Shown: positions 54,695 to 63,805 of the stretch, one piece after another
Numbering within the stretch: the first letter of the stretch is position 1
Layout: every line of letters begins with the position of its first letter
Assembly: GCA_000403275.2 (NCBI GenBank)
Contig: KE159599.1
Span: 1,101,548 to 1,165,547 of the forward strand
DNA from: Lachnospiraceae bacterium 28-4
GTDB lineage: Bacteria; Bacillota; Clostridia; Lachnospirales; Lachnospiraceae
DNA: 64,000 bases
Direction of reading: 5' to 3'
The notes under the pieces: model-generated
Seen by the model: the letters and a program-made list of their open reading frames with translations, nothing else
Database searches by the model: none
What the model was told of the DNA's origin: nothing
Program-made: the position numbers and the translations under genes

Positions 54695-54907
54695 ATGAGC
54701 GGAACAGTCAAGAAGGCAATAAGCCTTATGGAGATGTTGCCGGAATCCGGCCAGAACTTTGCCCTTGAGTTTATTAGGAAGCTGGTAGCTGCATGGGACC
54801 CGGATTTTACGAAAGTAACACCCGCAGAAAGAAATGCGCTGGAAAAGGCAGAAAAAGATATGAAAGAAAACGGCACTGTTCCCCACGATTCCATCAACTG
54901 GGATTGA
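54695..54907 (+). CDS. Antitoxin partner of the RelE-type toxin
   Basis: This is a 70-residue protein starting MSGTVKKAISLMEMLPE with a strong AAAGGAG site before the ATG at 54695. It has a helical middle (GQNFALEFIRKLVAAWD) and an acidic/basic tail ending VPHDSINWD, typical of antitoxins that wrap RelE proteins. It lacks a DNA-binding motif I can name. A stronger ribosome site than the toxin's agrees with excess antitoxin. A longer frame starts inside the toxin gene and is not preferred. Confidence 0.72.
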   Translation: MSGTVKKAISLMEMLPESGQNFALEFIRKLVAAWDPDFTKVTPAERNALEKAEKDMKENGTVPHDSINWD

Positions 54908-55357
54908 CAGAGACAGCATGAACTGCTATCAGAAAACCATCCAAAAGGCTACCCCCTTCTCGGCTTAAGCCCCTGTGAACTTCCTGTAGGCTCAAATCCC
55001 CATTTATTTATATGCCGCCACTTTTTGACGTCACTTCTTCTATCTGCCTCCACTTTTCAACCCCATTTCTCCAACGGTACAGATTACTGTCTACCATTGC
55101 GATTGCCGCTTCGGCATCCTCCATCTACACAATGACCGCTGGAACGGTATCCAGCCCTGCCCATTTGCCGGCGGCTTTTCTTCTGCGTCCTGCAATAATT
55201 TCATACCCTGAACCAGCCGGATCCGGCCTTACAATTAAAGGAACCAATATCCCCTTTTCCCTAATCCGCCCGCTTCACCCTTTGTAGACAACACACGACT
55301 TCAGCATGTTCATCGTTGTCCAAACTCAAATTTTTACCAACCTCTAAAAAGGCTCTT
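54908..55357. other. Intergenic region carrying a parB remnant
   Basis: About 450 bases without an intact gene. The minus strand from about 55272 to 55008 translates to a broken ParB-like sequence (separate entry). No promoter or RNA was recognised in the rest. Confidence 0.5.
55008..55272 (-). pseudogene. ParB/Spo0J-type nuclease-domain remnant
   Basis: Minus-strand translation gives [15 protein letters not shown], then [20 protein letters not shown] and DTVPAVIV, the ParB motif around GRRR. A TAG follows directly, then in the same frame MEDAEAAIAMVDSNLYRW, which is the next conserved ParB block. The N-terminal start and the whole DNA-binding part are missing. This is probably left from a plasmid, phage or integrative element. 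Confidence 0.7.
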
Positions 55358-56386
55358 TTATGGAAGCCAATTCTTACCGTTTTTCTTTACTGTACTGTGA
55401 ATATTTTTAATGCTTTCCAAGTATTCTTCTTCAACTGGCGATAAGTTCTGCATCTGATATTTCTTATATTCTTCTGTTGCTTTTTCAATTGCCTGTGCAT
55501 GACTGATCGTTCCGGCTCCTTGCAACACTTTTTCACCTGTAGTTTTTAAAACATTGTCAAGGTGTTCCACATAATCTGCCATATACATAGGATTGTGACG
55601 CATAGCTTGAATCTCCGCGAAATCAAAATATCCTGATACAATATTATTTAGGATTTTTAACTCATCGTCATCAAGATAATTCTTTGCAATACTTATATCT
55701 TTTAGTGCGGGGAAATCACCAGAAAAACTTTTCAACCCCATAAAAGGCTGATCGGCGTCCGCACGCTCATATATAACCTCCGCCGCTGTATGTCCATGTG
55801 CAGCATAATGTAATTTATTTTGTACCATTTTGAAAAATGCAATGGATTCTCTACTCTTTGGATCATAATCAACACTTGTTGCATACAAATCCAGTACCTG
55901 TCGATACATGACCTTTTCAGATGAACGAATATCACGAATACGATCGAGTAACTCTTTCCAGTAATTACCGCCACCCAGATTTTTCAGTCGTTCATCATCC
56001 ATTGTAAAGCCTTTTATCATGTACTCTTTTAATCGTTCAGTAGCCCATCGACGGAAATTTGTGGCAATTTTAGATTTTACTCTATATCCAAGAGAAATAA
56101 TCATATCAAGATTATAATGTGTTGTATTATAATTTTTTCCGTCAGCAGCAGTTGTTCGGAATTTCCGAACAACTGCATTTTCTTCTAACTCTCCTTCTTC
56201 AAAGATATGCTTAATATGCTCACTAATATTGGATTTACTCGTTTGAAAAAGTTCACCTAATTGTATCTGTGTAAGCCAAACAGTTTCGCCTTCCATCTTC
56301 ACATCAATTTTAGTGTGTCCATCTTCCGTTTGATAAATAAGAATTTCATTCTCAACAATATTTGAACTATCTTTGCTATCCTCCAC
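55358..56386 (-). CDS. RhuM-family protein
   Basis: The protein has 342 residues. The N-terminus has a winged-helix-like motif VWLTQIQLGELFQTSKSNIS and EHIKHIFEEGELEE, followed by the RhuM signature TTHYNLDMIISLGYRVKS and FRRWATERLKEYMIKGFTMD. The C-terminal half has HAAAEVIYERAD-like HTAAEVIYERADAD and YLDDDELKILNNIVSGYF, a Fic/DOC-like helical region. The start is GTG at 56386 with AAAGGAGG eight bases upstream. RhuM proteins are found in phages, pathogenicity islands and defence islands; their activity is not established. Confidence 0.85.
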   Translation of the reverse strand: MEDSKDSSNIVENEILIYQTEDGHTKIDVKMEGETVWLTQIQLGELFQTSKSNISEHIKHIFEEGELEENAVVRKFRTTAADGKNYNTTHYNLDMIISLGYRVKSKIATNFRRWATERLKEYMIKGFTMDDERLKNLGGGNYWKELLDRIRDIRSSEKVMYRQVLDLYATSVDYDPKSRESIAFFKMVQNKLHYAAHGHTAAEVIYERADADQPFMGLKSFSGDFPALKDISIAKNYLDDDELKILNNIVSGYFDFAEIQAMRHNPMYMADYVEHLDNVLKTTGEKVLQGAGTISHAQAIEKATEEYKKYQMQNLSPVEEEYLESIKNIHSTVKKNGKNWLP

Positions 56387-56439
56387 CTCGCAGCCCTCCT
56401 TTAACCGTTCTATTAGTTTTTACGTGAATATGTTCATAA

Positions 56440-58815
56440 TCATTGCTTTATCAACTCATAAAATTGTTCTCGTCTTTTCTTTACTTGTTTTTCTTTTCCC
56501 CTACGTATAGCTCCTTTACTCCAATTATTGTCAATTTTTGTAATGTCCAGTTTGAGAACAATCATACCGAAAATTTCGCTATCTATAGCTTTTATCAATT
56601 TTAAGAATTTCAAAAAATATTTCTCGTCAAAATCCAACGCAGTAATAGAATTTATTCTTTCAATAATTTGAGAAACACCCTCCAAAAGTATTTCCTTGGC
56701 TTTCTCTACATCTGTTTTATTCAATCCTTGTAACGCATATAAACTAACACTCCACCAGTGTTCAGTTAACAAATCAATCTTAATCCCTCTATCAAAGGCT
56801 TCTATAGCACATTTAGGTGACATCATTATAAATGACGAATACATTGTTTGAATATTATCTAAATTACTTTTAATGAATCTCTGTGCCACATTATAATTAC
56901 CAATGTAAAGGATGTCACATAGTTCTGTTATTTCATGGCTCCTTCTCCAACTATCCTTTGTCCTCTCTGCAAGACTACTCACATCGACAATGTCAATGAT
57001 TCTCTTTGCTTTCTCTCTGTCATAACGACCTATAAGATCCATAATTGGATGTACAGTATGCCAATCTCTAGGCCGGCATTTCATAATAACCTCCGCAAAT
57101 TCTTTTTCCGGGATTACTGATACTATCAACTTTGCAGATTTCTTTTCTACACTTGTGGTTCGGTGTCCACCTAACAAGTTCAAACCACATACATACCCCA
57201 AAAAATCAAAGTCAAATAAATAAATTGCCTGCGACATATCTTTTTTGAAGTAAGTGGCATATATTGGAATCAATTTTTCCACTGTTTTATGAACATAATC
57301 CGAGTTTATATGCATAACAGAACAAAGAAAGCATGTTAAATCTTCAATATTTAAAACTGAAACTGAATCACAGAATTTTTCAATAGCATTTTCCAACATT
57401 TTTCCTACTGACAAATACTCCTTTTTAGGAAGTGAATATAACAAACGATTATATAATTTTCCCCACGAATACAAATTAGACTTATTTTCTTGTATCATTG
57501 ATTCTTGTAATCTTGTCCAATTTATTTGCCGTACAAATTCTCTATGTAGCTTAATATCTGTATTTATCAAAGTGTTAATAAATCGAGAATATGCATATGC
57601 AGTTTCACTATCCGCATTTTGAATCCATTCAAGAAATATTTTTTTATGCTGTAAAAAAAAGTATTTCCCATTTTTCTCGTATGGTGTATCAAAAACCTTT
57701 TCTATAAAGCTTAATAGTACCTGCTTCTTACTCTCAGAACTACCTTTAAAAAATAATGCAATAATTATCTTCGCGCTTTCCATATGTACAATACGTACAT
57801 CGTCTTCTGAAAGCACAATCATTCTATCTACCAAATGACGCAAGTCTTCTTTGCTCCATATTAATGAATGTCTTTCAATTGGATGATCCAAAAAATTCAT
57901 TCCAATACTCTTATCAAACTTATGTACAATCGGAACTATTTCCTCTTTTTTCTTCACGAAATCAGAATAAATGAGTTCAACTGCTTCTTTATTCGAAAGT
58001 AAAATTGTATCCTGTTTAACCACCGATGAAATCGTCTTTGCAAATAAAATTTTTGCATTTGGTCTTGCCTGCTTCTTTAATGCATCAACTAATTTCTCCG
58101 ATAATTGTTGTGCATCATCAATTATGTATAATGACAACTCTGTATTGTCTCGAATACTTTTCGAATCAATAGTTTCTGTCTCTTTACACTGATACACCCT
58201 CCAGCCATCCTGGTAAAAATCATAGGCTGCTTGATAAATAGATATCGATTTTCCACATCCGGTTTCTCCTTCTATTACTGTGTAATCAACAATTGACAGT
58301 AGTTTTTTAATTTTTTCTACTTGAGGAAAACGAGGACACACCTCAACATCCGCCGGAGTTAAGCGATATCCCATTATTGCATGAGACAAATCTCGTTGAT
58401 AGGAAAAATCTATTTCTTCCCAAATCCCGGTATAGACCGGTTCATAAAAAGTTTCCTTTGTTTCTTTTAAACCTTCAATTATTTTTAAAATCTCTGCAAT
58501 ATGCCCACGTACTTTTTCATGATAAAAACGTAAATTAGAGGATGTGAATATTCGATTAGTTTTGCCAATGTTACATGCCGGATAGGACGGCAAATAATTT
58601 TCAATTGAATCTACAACAAAACCTTTTTCCTGTAACTCTATAAGGTAATCCCTCACTTCATCATCAATTTTTTCTTGCCTATTAGAGGGAATAATATGAT
58701 CTATATGCATATCACGTTGTTGAATTGTTCTCCCACAATATGCACACTTTTCTTTATATGACTTGAATATAGCTGCACGCAAATATGAACTATCTTTTCT
58801 ATATGGGTGAAACAT
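56440..58815 (-). CDS. HNH nuclease fused to a P-loop ATPase (STAND-like), candidate defence protein
   Basis: The protein has 791 residues. Residues 20-90 form an HNH nuclease: CAYC at 24-27, MHIDHIIPS (His37, Asp39, His40), Asn73 and PACNIGKTN with only one Cys of the usual second pair. Residues about 175-330 form a P-loop NTPase with Walker A GETGCGKS (183-190) and Walker B LYIIDDAQ (229-236). The remaining 450 residues are helical and without a known motif, as in sensor regions of STAND proteins. ATG 58815 follows GGAGGAG. It is one gene alone, AT-rich, at the border with rlmD. Effector-ATPase-sensor order suggests an Avs-like antiphage protein. Confidence 0.8.
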   Translation of the reverse strand: MFHPYRKDSSYLRAAIFKSYKEKCAYCGRTIQQRDMHIDHIIPSNRQEKIDDEVRDYLIELQEKGFVVDSIENYLPSYPACNIGKTNRIFTSSNLRFYHEKVRGHIAEILKIIEGLKETKETFYEPVYTGIWEEIDFSYQRDLSHAIMGYRLTPADVEVCPRFPQVEKIKKLLSIVDYTVIEGETGCGKSISIYQAAYDFYQDGWRVYQCKETETIDSKSIRDNTELSLYIIDDAQQLSEKLVDALKKQARPNAKILFAKTISSVVKQDTILLSNKEAVELIYSDFVKKKEEIVPIVHKFDKSIGMNFLDHPIERHSLIWSKEDLRHLVDRMIVLSEDDVRIVHMESAKIIIALFFKGSSESKKQVLLSFIEKVFDTPYEKNGKYFFLQHKKIFLEWIQNADSETAYAYSRFINTLINTDIKLHREFVRQINWTRLQESMIQENKSNLYSWGKLYNRLLYSLPKKEYLSVGKMLENAIEKFCDSVSVLNIEDLTCFLCSVMHINSDYVHKTVEKLIPIYATYFKKDMSQAIYLFDFDFLGYVCGLNLLGGHRTTSVEKKSAKLIVSVIPEKEFAEVIMKCRPRDWHTVHPIMDLIGRYDREKAKRIIDIVDVSSLAERTKDSWRRSHEITELCDILYIGNYNVAQRFIKSNLDNIQTMYSSFIMMSPKCAIEAFDRGIKIDLLTEHWWSVSLYALQGLNKTDVEKAKEILLEGVSQIIERINSITALDFDEKYFLKFLKLIKAIDSEIFGMIVLKLDITKIDNNWSKGAIRRGKEKQVKKRREQFYELIKQ

Positions 58816-58880
58816 TTCATCACTCCTCCATTATAATTCTCGTCCAAAAATTTCAAATCATTTTCATCTGATATAAATTT

Positions 58881-60671
58881 TTAAATCATACGAAAATATT
58901 CCAATGCTCCTCTTATAGCGGCTTCTTTCTCTGGCGAACATTGCGGCTGTTTGACATTTTCAGATTTTGGCCTATTGTAATTCTCACGCTCAATAATCCC
59001 ACATTTCTCCTTGACCTGTGCGATATATAAATTGCTAACCTTCAATCCCGTATGCTCCAACACATAATCCTTAATTTCTTCATAAGTGGCTTTGCTCTCT
59101 GCCACCGTCAAATCAAGCTCATTCATCTCTAATTCCACATTGATATGCTTCAACTTATTTGATTTAAGTTTGGAAAGCAAGGCGATACTTTCAACATGCA
59201 CCGTCCCCCCAAACTGATCAACAGCCCTCGCCCGCTTCAACTCATACCCCCCGTCGCACAACACCCTGAGGTCTCTCGCCAGCGTCGCCGGATCGCAGCT
59301 CACATATACAATCCTTTCCGGCCGCATCTTCAGCATTGTTTCCAGGCACGCCTCGTCGCACCCCTTCCGCGGCGGGTCCACCACGATGACATCCGCCCGG
59401 ATTCCTTCCTTTTCATACTTCTCCGGCAGAATTTCTTCCGCTCTCCCCGTAAAAAACTCCGCATTTTCTATCCCATTATATGCCGCATTCTCCCTGGCAT
59501 CCTCAATCGCCTGTGAAACTGCCTCAACACCATAAACTTTCTTTGCCTCCCCTGCAAGAAAAAGAGAAATCGTTCCGATCCCGCAATACAGATCCCACAC
59601 CGTTTCCCTGCCGGTCAGCCCTGCGTATTCCAATGCCAGGCTATAAAGCCTTTCCGTCTGCACCGGATTCACCTGATAAAAAGAAAGCGGCGATATATGA
59701 AAAACAATTCCCTGATCCGTGCGGGAAAAGTCTTTTATATTTCTCCTGTGGATAGTATCACATATCTTATCCTTTCCCCATATCGTATGCACCTCTTCGC
59801 CCATGATCACATTCGTTCTATCCCTATTGATGCATACTGACACGCTTGTCATTCCCTGTATTTTTATTAACTCTCCGATCAGTTCCTTCTGAAAAGGGAG
59901 AAATTCCCTCCCTTCCCCAGCCGCTGCCCGTTTCCCAAATTTCCCTTTTCTTCCAACCTTCCCCTTTTTCCCATCTTCTTCCCTGTAATTTATCACCATG
60001 CATACCATAATTTCCCTGCTGGTAAACCCCTTGCGTATTAAAATATGCCTTACCAGCCCCGATCCCGTCTTTTCATCGTATGCCGGAATATGATATTTCC
60101 GCATATGGGCAAGAATAATTTCCAATATCTCCTGATTCTCCTCTGCACCCAGGGCGCAGTCCGTATTGGCAATAATATCATGTGTTCTGCCCGCATAAAA
60201 ACCGGCGATTAAATTGCCCTCTTTATCCGTTCCCACCGGAAACTGCGCCTTATTCCGATAGCGGTATGCATTCTCCATTCCGATGACCGGCTCCGTCACC
60301 TGCTCCACAAGTTCTTCGGCAAAGCCTCCGATCCTCACCAGATCATTTTTTACTTTTTTCTCCTTATAGGCCAGCTGCGCCCGATAATCCATCGCCTGTA
60401 TCTGGCAGCCTCCGCACTGCCTGTGGTATTTGCATACAGGCTCCACCCGCACATCCGACGGAACTACAATTTCTTCCAGCTTCGCATAGGCATACTTCTT
60501 TTTTGCCTTCATGACCTTGCATCGCACCACATCGCCAATTACGGCATCTTTTACAAAAAGGGTATAGCCGCCCGCTCTGCCTATACCCTCTCCGCCGTTT
60601 CCGATATCTTCAATTTTTACTGTAAAAACATCATTCTTCTTATAAAGAATGTCATTTTTTTCATGCCCCAT
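58881..60671 (-). CDS. rlmD: 23S rRNA (uracil-5-)-methyltransferase with C-terminal extension
   Basis: This 596-residue RumA/RlmD-type enzyme has a TRAM domain (FTVKIEDIGNGGEGIGR), an iron-sulfur cluster with Cys in CKYHRQCGGCQ and CALG, a SAM-binding site VWDLYCGIGTISLFLAG, the catalytic Cys in VYVSCDPATLARDL, and VVDPPRKGCDEA. Two oddities: a Lys/Arg/Gly-rich insert near residues 232-256 (KKGKVGRKGKFGKR), and about 95 extra C-terminal residues after the methyltransferase domain (from ELDLTVAESKATYEEI to the end). From memory, a similar tail occurs in other clostridial RlmD proteins. It overlaps closely with the yhaM gene. Confidence 0.92.
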   Translation of the reverse strand: MGHEKNDILYKKNDVFTVKIEDIGNGGEGIGRAGGYTLFVKDAVIGDVVRCKVMKAKKKYAYAKLEEIVVPSDVRVEPVCKYHRQCGGCQIQAMDYRAQLAYKEKKVKNDLVRIGGFAEELVEQVTEPVIGMENAYRYRNKAQFPVGTDKEGNLIAGFYAGRTHDIIANTDCALGAEENQEILEIILAHMRKYHIPAYDEKTGSGLVRHILIRKGFTSREIMVCMVINYREEDGKKGKVGRKGKFGKRAAAGEGREFLPFQKELIGELIKIQGMTSVSVCINRDRTNVIMGEEVHTIWGKDKICDTIHRRNIKDFSRTDQGIVFHISPLSFYQVNPVQTERLYSLALEYAGLTGRETVWDLYCGIGTISLFLAGEAKKVYGVEAVSQAIEDARENAAYNGIENAEFFTGRAEEILPEKYEKEGIRADVIVVDPPRKGCDEACLETMLKMRPERIVYVSCDPATLARDLRVLCDGGYELKRARAVDQFGGTVHVESIALLSKLKSNKLKHINVELEMNELDLTVAESKATYEEIKDYVLEHTGLKVSNLYIAQVKEKCGIIERENYNRPKSENVKQPQCSPEKEAAIRGALEYFRMI

Positions 60672-60673
60672 CT

Positions 60674-61618
60674 CTATTCCATCCTCGTTGCCCTTAAATT
60701 AGATTCAAACAAACGGTTGAATCCCAGCCAGCCCGTTTCCTTTGCATGATTCAGGATTTCCGTAAAAGTCTGCATTTTAGCGTCCGTATTGTCCGCAAAA
60801 TTAAGCGCCATCGCCTCCATGATCGCCGGCTTTTTCGGGGAGCCGAATTCATATTCCCCATGATGGGCCAGGATGCAATGTTTCAATTCCCCGGCAAGTA
60901 CGGTCGGAAACCCTTTGATCTCCCTGATCTTTTCCCCCACCATTTCCGTTCCCATCACAATATGGCCCAAAAGCTGGCCGTCATCCGTATAATCGTTTTC
61001 GGGAAACAGAGACAACTCCTTTACCTTTCCGATATCATGGCAGATCGCCGCACTGATCAGCAAATCTTTTTTCAACAGCGGATACGCCTTGCAATAATAT
61101 TCGCATAACTTCGTCACGCTCAACGTATGCTCCAGCAATCCGCCCACAAAACCATGATGTACCGTCTTCGCAGCCGAAGATTGTTTAAATGTTTTGGCAA
61201 AATTTTCATCTTTTACAAAAAAAGCTTCCAGCAGCGCCCTCAAATACGGATTTTCCACTCCTTTTATGTAACCCAGCAGCTCTTCGTACATTTCCCCGAT
61301 ATCCTTCCCACTGACTGGAAGATAATCCGCAGGAACATATTCCCCTTCCTGGCATTTCCGTATACGTTTCACATTGACCTGAAGGGCATTTTGAAAACAT
61401 GTCACATCGCCGTACACTTCTATATAGTCCAGCGAATCAAACTCTCCGATCCCCGGATTATGGGGATCCCACACTTTTGCATCCAGCGTGCCTGTCTTAT
61501 CCTGTAAGATCACATTATCATAAGCCTTCCCGTTCTTTGTTACCGCAGACTGCTTATGCTTGCATAAATAAATATCAAATATTCTGTCGCCTTCTTTATA
61601 GTCCTTAATATACTTCAT
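60674..61618 (-). CDS. yhaM: 3'-5' exoribonuclease YhaM-like (OB fold plus HD domain)
   Basis: The protein has 314 residues. The N-terminal OB-fold is VILQDKTGTLDAKVWDP, and the HD phosphohydrolase domain carries HHGFVGGLLEHTLSVTKL, ICHDIGKVKEL, GHIVMGTEMV and HCILAHHGEYEFGSPKKP, as in YhaM/CBF1. YhaM degrades RNA and DNA from the 3' end. It ends two bases before the rlmD start (GAATAGAGATG). Its ribosome site GGAG lies inside intergenic repeat copy 2 (61620-61688). Confidence 0.92.
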   Translation of the reverse strand: MKYIKDYKEGDRIFDIYLCKHKQSAVTKNGKAYDNVILQDKTGTLDAKVWDPHNPGIGEFDSLDYIEVYGDVTCFQNALQVNVKRIRKCQEGEYVPADYLPVSGKDIGEMYEELLGYIKGVENPYLRALLEAFFVKDENFAKTFKQSSAAKTVHHGFVGGLLEHTLSVTKLCEYYCKAYPLLKKDLLISAAICHDIGKVKELSLFPENDYTDDGQLLGHIVMGTEMVGEKIREIKGFPTVLAGELKHCILAHHGEYEFGSPKKPAIMEAMALNFADNTDAKMQTFTEILNHAKETGWLGFNRLFESNLRATRME

Positions 61619-61619
61619 C

Positions 61620-61688
61620 TTTTACTCCATTTCTGCGCGGCTTTTTGCGCATATCAAGTTTGTGGATGCCGCGCAGACACAAACTTGG
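61620..61688. repeat. Intergenic palindromic repeat, copy 2
   Basis: About 69 bases almost identical to 40261-40342 but without the middle AAGCCAG hairpin. Stems are TGCGCGGC/...TTGCGCA and CAAGTTTGTG/CACAAACTTG. On the minus strand it ends in AAATGGAGTAAAAG directly before the yhaM ATG, so the repeat supplies that gene's ribosome site. Confidence 0.75.
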
Positions 61689-61766
61689 GATTGAAAATTT
61701 TCAATTTTCAATCTTTTATTCCCTTTCTTTGCCCGCCTTCATATCTTACCGGCAAAATCATTTCTG

Positions 61767-63125
61767 TCATTCCAAATTTCCCAATGTCACATCCACTTCC
61801 ATCCGCACATACTCTTCCGGCCCCTGACGCATCAGAACAATAGCCGCAGTCTCATTTGGCTGTCTCTCTGTCAAAGCATTTACCAAGTCCCCATAAGTGT
61901 GAATTTCCTTTTCCCTGATTCCCACAATCACATCGCCGCTCTGGATCCCGGCCTCCATAGCGGGCGAATCCATCTCTATTTCCGTAATATAAGCTCCATA
62001 CGGCACTCCGAGGCTCTCGTTTGCCTCCGGCGTCACATCAATTCCATGCGTTCCAAGATAAGCCTGTTTTCTGCCGTTGCTCATTCGCTCGATCACCCTC
62101 CGCAGTTCCGTAATCCCTATCGCCGATACAAGATTTTTCATATCGTCGCTGTTATGGGAGCCGTCAATGATGCCAAGCATCTGCCCTTTCAGATTAACCA
62201 GAATCCCCGACGCTTTCTGGCTTCCGTAAATATCCGTGGTGATCAGTTTATAATAAGAATCCGTCATATTTATGCTCATATTATTGGAGGTCACCATTCC
62301 ATAGCAGACCGAATTCCCGTTTCCCAAAGGACTGCCGAGAGCAATCACTGGATTGCCGACGATCGCACTATTGCTGGAACTGGCTGTCAAATCCGCAGCC
62401 TTCACCAGTTCCGCAGTTCCTTTTGCCACTTCCTCCAGCTGAACGGAAATAACCGCCAGTTTTGTATTCACGTCTCTTTCCTGTATCTGCGCTTTCCCCT
62501 GTGTTCCATCGCAAAATGTTACCACGATGCTTTCCGCATCAATTACCTTCTCATAATTCACAAGAATCAATATTTCCTTCGGCAGTTTTGCCACAATCAC
62601 TCCCGAAGTCTGCCCCTTACTTTCATACGGATTGTTAAACCAGTCCACATTCGACACGGAACCTGTCACTGTAACTACCGCCTTCCCTGCCTCCGCAGCA
62701 ATCCCGGACAACGATCCGTACATCTTGGCATAGTCTTCCATATCTAATTGTATTCCGTTCAATATTTTCTCAATCTGCTCATCCTGGATCACGGTCTCCG
62801 CCGGCGGCTCCGGTTCCGGCTCCATTTCCGAATCGTCCGCAATCATATCCTCCGGCAGAATCTCCTCCGTTTCTTCCGGGAACTCGATGGGTTCCGGCTC
62901 TTCCTCCGGATATAGCCAGTTACTGATCACCGGCTCCAGCAGAAGAAAGGTCAGACACGCCACCAGGGAAAAAACTACCGCCATTGCCGCCGTAATCAAA
63001 GTGCGTCTGAGCAGTTTCTTTTTATTAATCGGGCGCTGCCTGATCGTTTCCGTTATAAAATCCGAATCCTGTTTCTGTATTTTTATCTCCTGATCAATAT
63101 CCTTTTTTTGCTTCCCACTATTCAT
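61767..63125 (-). CDS. HtrA-like membrane protein with degenerate catalytic triad
   Basis: The protein has 452 residues. It has a cytoplasmic start, one membrane helix (LITAAMAVVFSLVACLTFLLL), a Pro/Glu-rich linker, an S1C protease-like domain and a C-terminal PDZ domain (GAYITEIEMDSPAMEAGIQSG). In active HtrA the triad is H in TNxHV, D before LAVL and S in GNSGGPL. Here the equivalents read LVNYEKVI, VNTKLAVISV and SQKASGILVN, so all three catalytic residues appear replaced. It may be a binding or regulatory pseudoprotease. The start at 63125 (MNSGKQKK) is chosen over an upstream extension to 63263, which shows no membrane-protein logic. Confidence 0.85.
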   Translation of the reverse strand: MNSGKQKKDIDQEIKIQKQDSDFITETIRQRPINKKKLLRRTLITAAMAVVFSLVACLTFLLLEPVISNWLYPEEEPEPIEFPEETEEILPEDMIADDSEMEPEPEPPAETVIQDEQIEKILNGIQLDMEDYAKMYGSLSGIAAEAGKAVVTVTGSVSNVDWFNNPYESKGQTSGVIVAKLPKEILILVNYEKVIDAESIVVTFCDGTQGKAQIQERDVNTKLAVISVQLEEVAKGTAELVKAADLTASSSNSAIVGNPVIALGSPLGNGNSVCYGMVTSNNMSINMTDSYYKLITTDIYGSQKASGILVNLKGQMLGIIDGSHNSDDMKNLVSAIGITELRRVIERMSNGRKQAYLGTHGIDVTPEANESLGVPYGAYITEIEMDSPAMEAGIQSGDVIVGIREKEIHTYGDLVNALTERQPNETAAIVLMRQGPEEYVRMEVDVTLGNLE

Positions 63126-63252
63126 AAAAACACCGGTCTTCCTTATATTTACAGGGTTTAAGTGAAGCGTATGCTTAGCTTTATTAGTATAGCCTGTTTT
63201 ACGGGGAATGTAAATGGCGATATAAAATATAATGCCAATAGCAAGTTCGGCA

Positions 63253-63390
63253 AAGGAATCCATTTCACGAATCCGACACGGGAAGCCATTCCCACCCCGT
63301 TCCCTCCGCGGTTCCTTTCCTGCCGTTTCCCCCTGCCCGCCGTCCGCCGCTCCTTTTCCGCCCCTCCCAGCCGGGTAAAATGGATTCCTT
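63253..63390. repeat. Inverted 13-mer flanking a C-rich block
   Basis: AAGGAATCCATTT (63253-63265) and its exact complement (63378-63390) enclose about 110 bases that are strongly pyrimidine-rich on the plus strand. The composition resembles the right arms of fold-back elements A and B, but no matching left arm or core is present. It lies just ahead of the truncated EIIA domain. Confidence 0.5.
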
Positions 63391-63410
63391 CACAAATTTA
63401 ATAAAAATTC

Positions 63411-63779
63411 TTGACAAAAAGTACGGACGGATTTGCGGTCTATCCTGACTCTCCAAGGATTGTATCGCCGATCGACGGCACCGTTACGGTGGTATTTCCC
63501 TCCGGTCATGCCTATGGGATAGAAAATGACAAAGTGGAAATCATTGTCCATATAGGCATCGACACCATCCAACTCGGCGGCAAAGGCTTCCATAGTTTTG
63601 TAAAACAGGGAGACACCGTGAAAAAAGGGGATTTGCTTGCAGAAGTGGATTTTAAACATATAGAGGAAAAAGGGTATGATCCGACAACAGTTGTCATTAT
63701 ATCCAATGGGTTAGTTCCTGAATTGTTAAAATCGGACGTAATAGTTGAAGAGGGCGAAGATGTCGCCATTATAAAATAA
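63411..63779 (+). pseudogene. N-terminally truncated PTS EIIA domain (glucose type)
   Basis: The frame encodes about 122 residues of a glucose-type EIIA: GFAVYPDSPRIVSPIDGTV, then the active His in IIVHIGIDTIQLGGKGF, and a normal C-terminal end (GDLLAEVDFKHIEEKGYDPT). A complete EIIA or EIIBCA would begin about 35-50 residues earlier (including the G-D-G region), but a TAA lies three codons upstream of the only start (TTG 63411) and no ribosome site is present. The upstream DNA is the C-rich inverted-repeat block, so the front seems lost to rearrangement. Confidence 0.7.
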
Positions 63780-63805
63780 GCATGTGTTTCTTATGACAGA
63801 GAAAC

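Noticed and set aside
63263-63456. Upstream extension of the HtrA-like ORF to 63263 and a minus-strand ORF to 63456 as coding sequence.
   Set aside because: The stretch is a C-rich repeat block; the true start at 63125 precedes a normal cytoplasmic tail and membrane helix.
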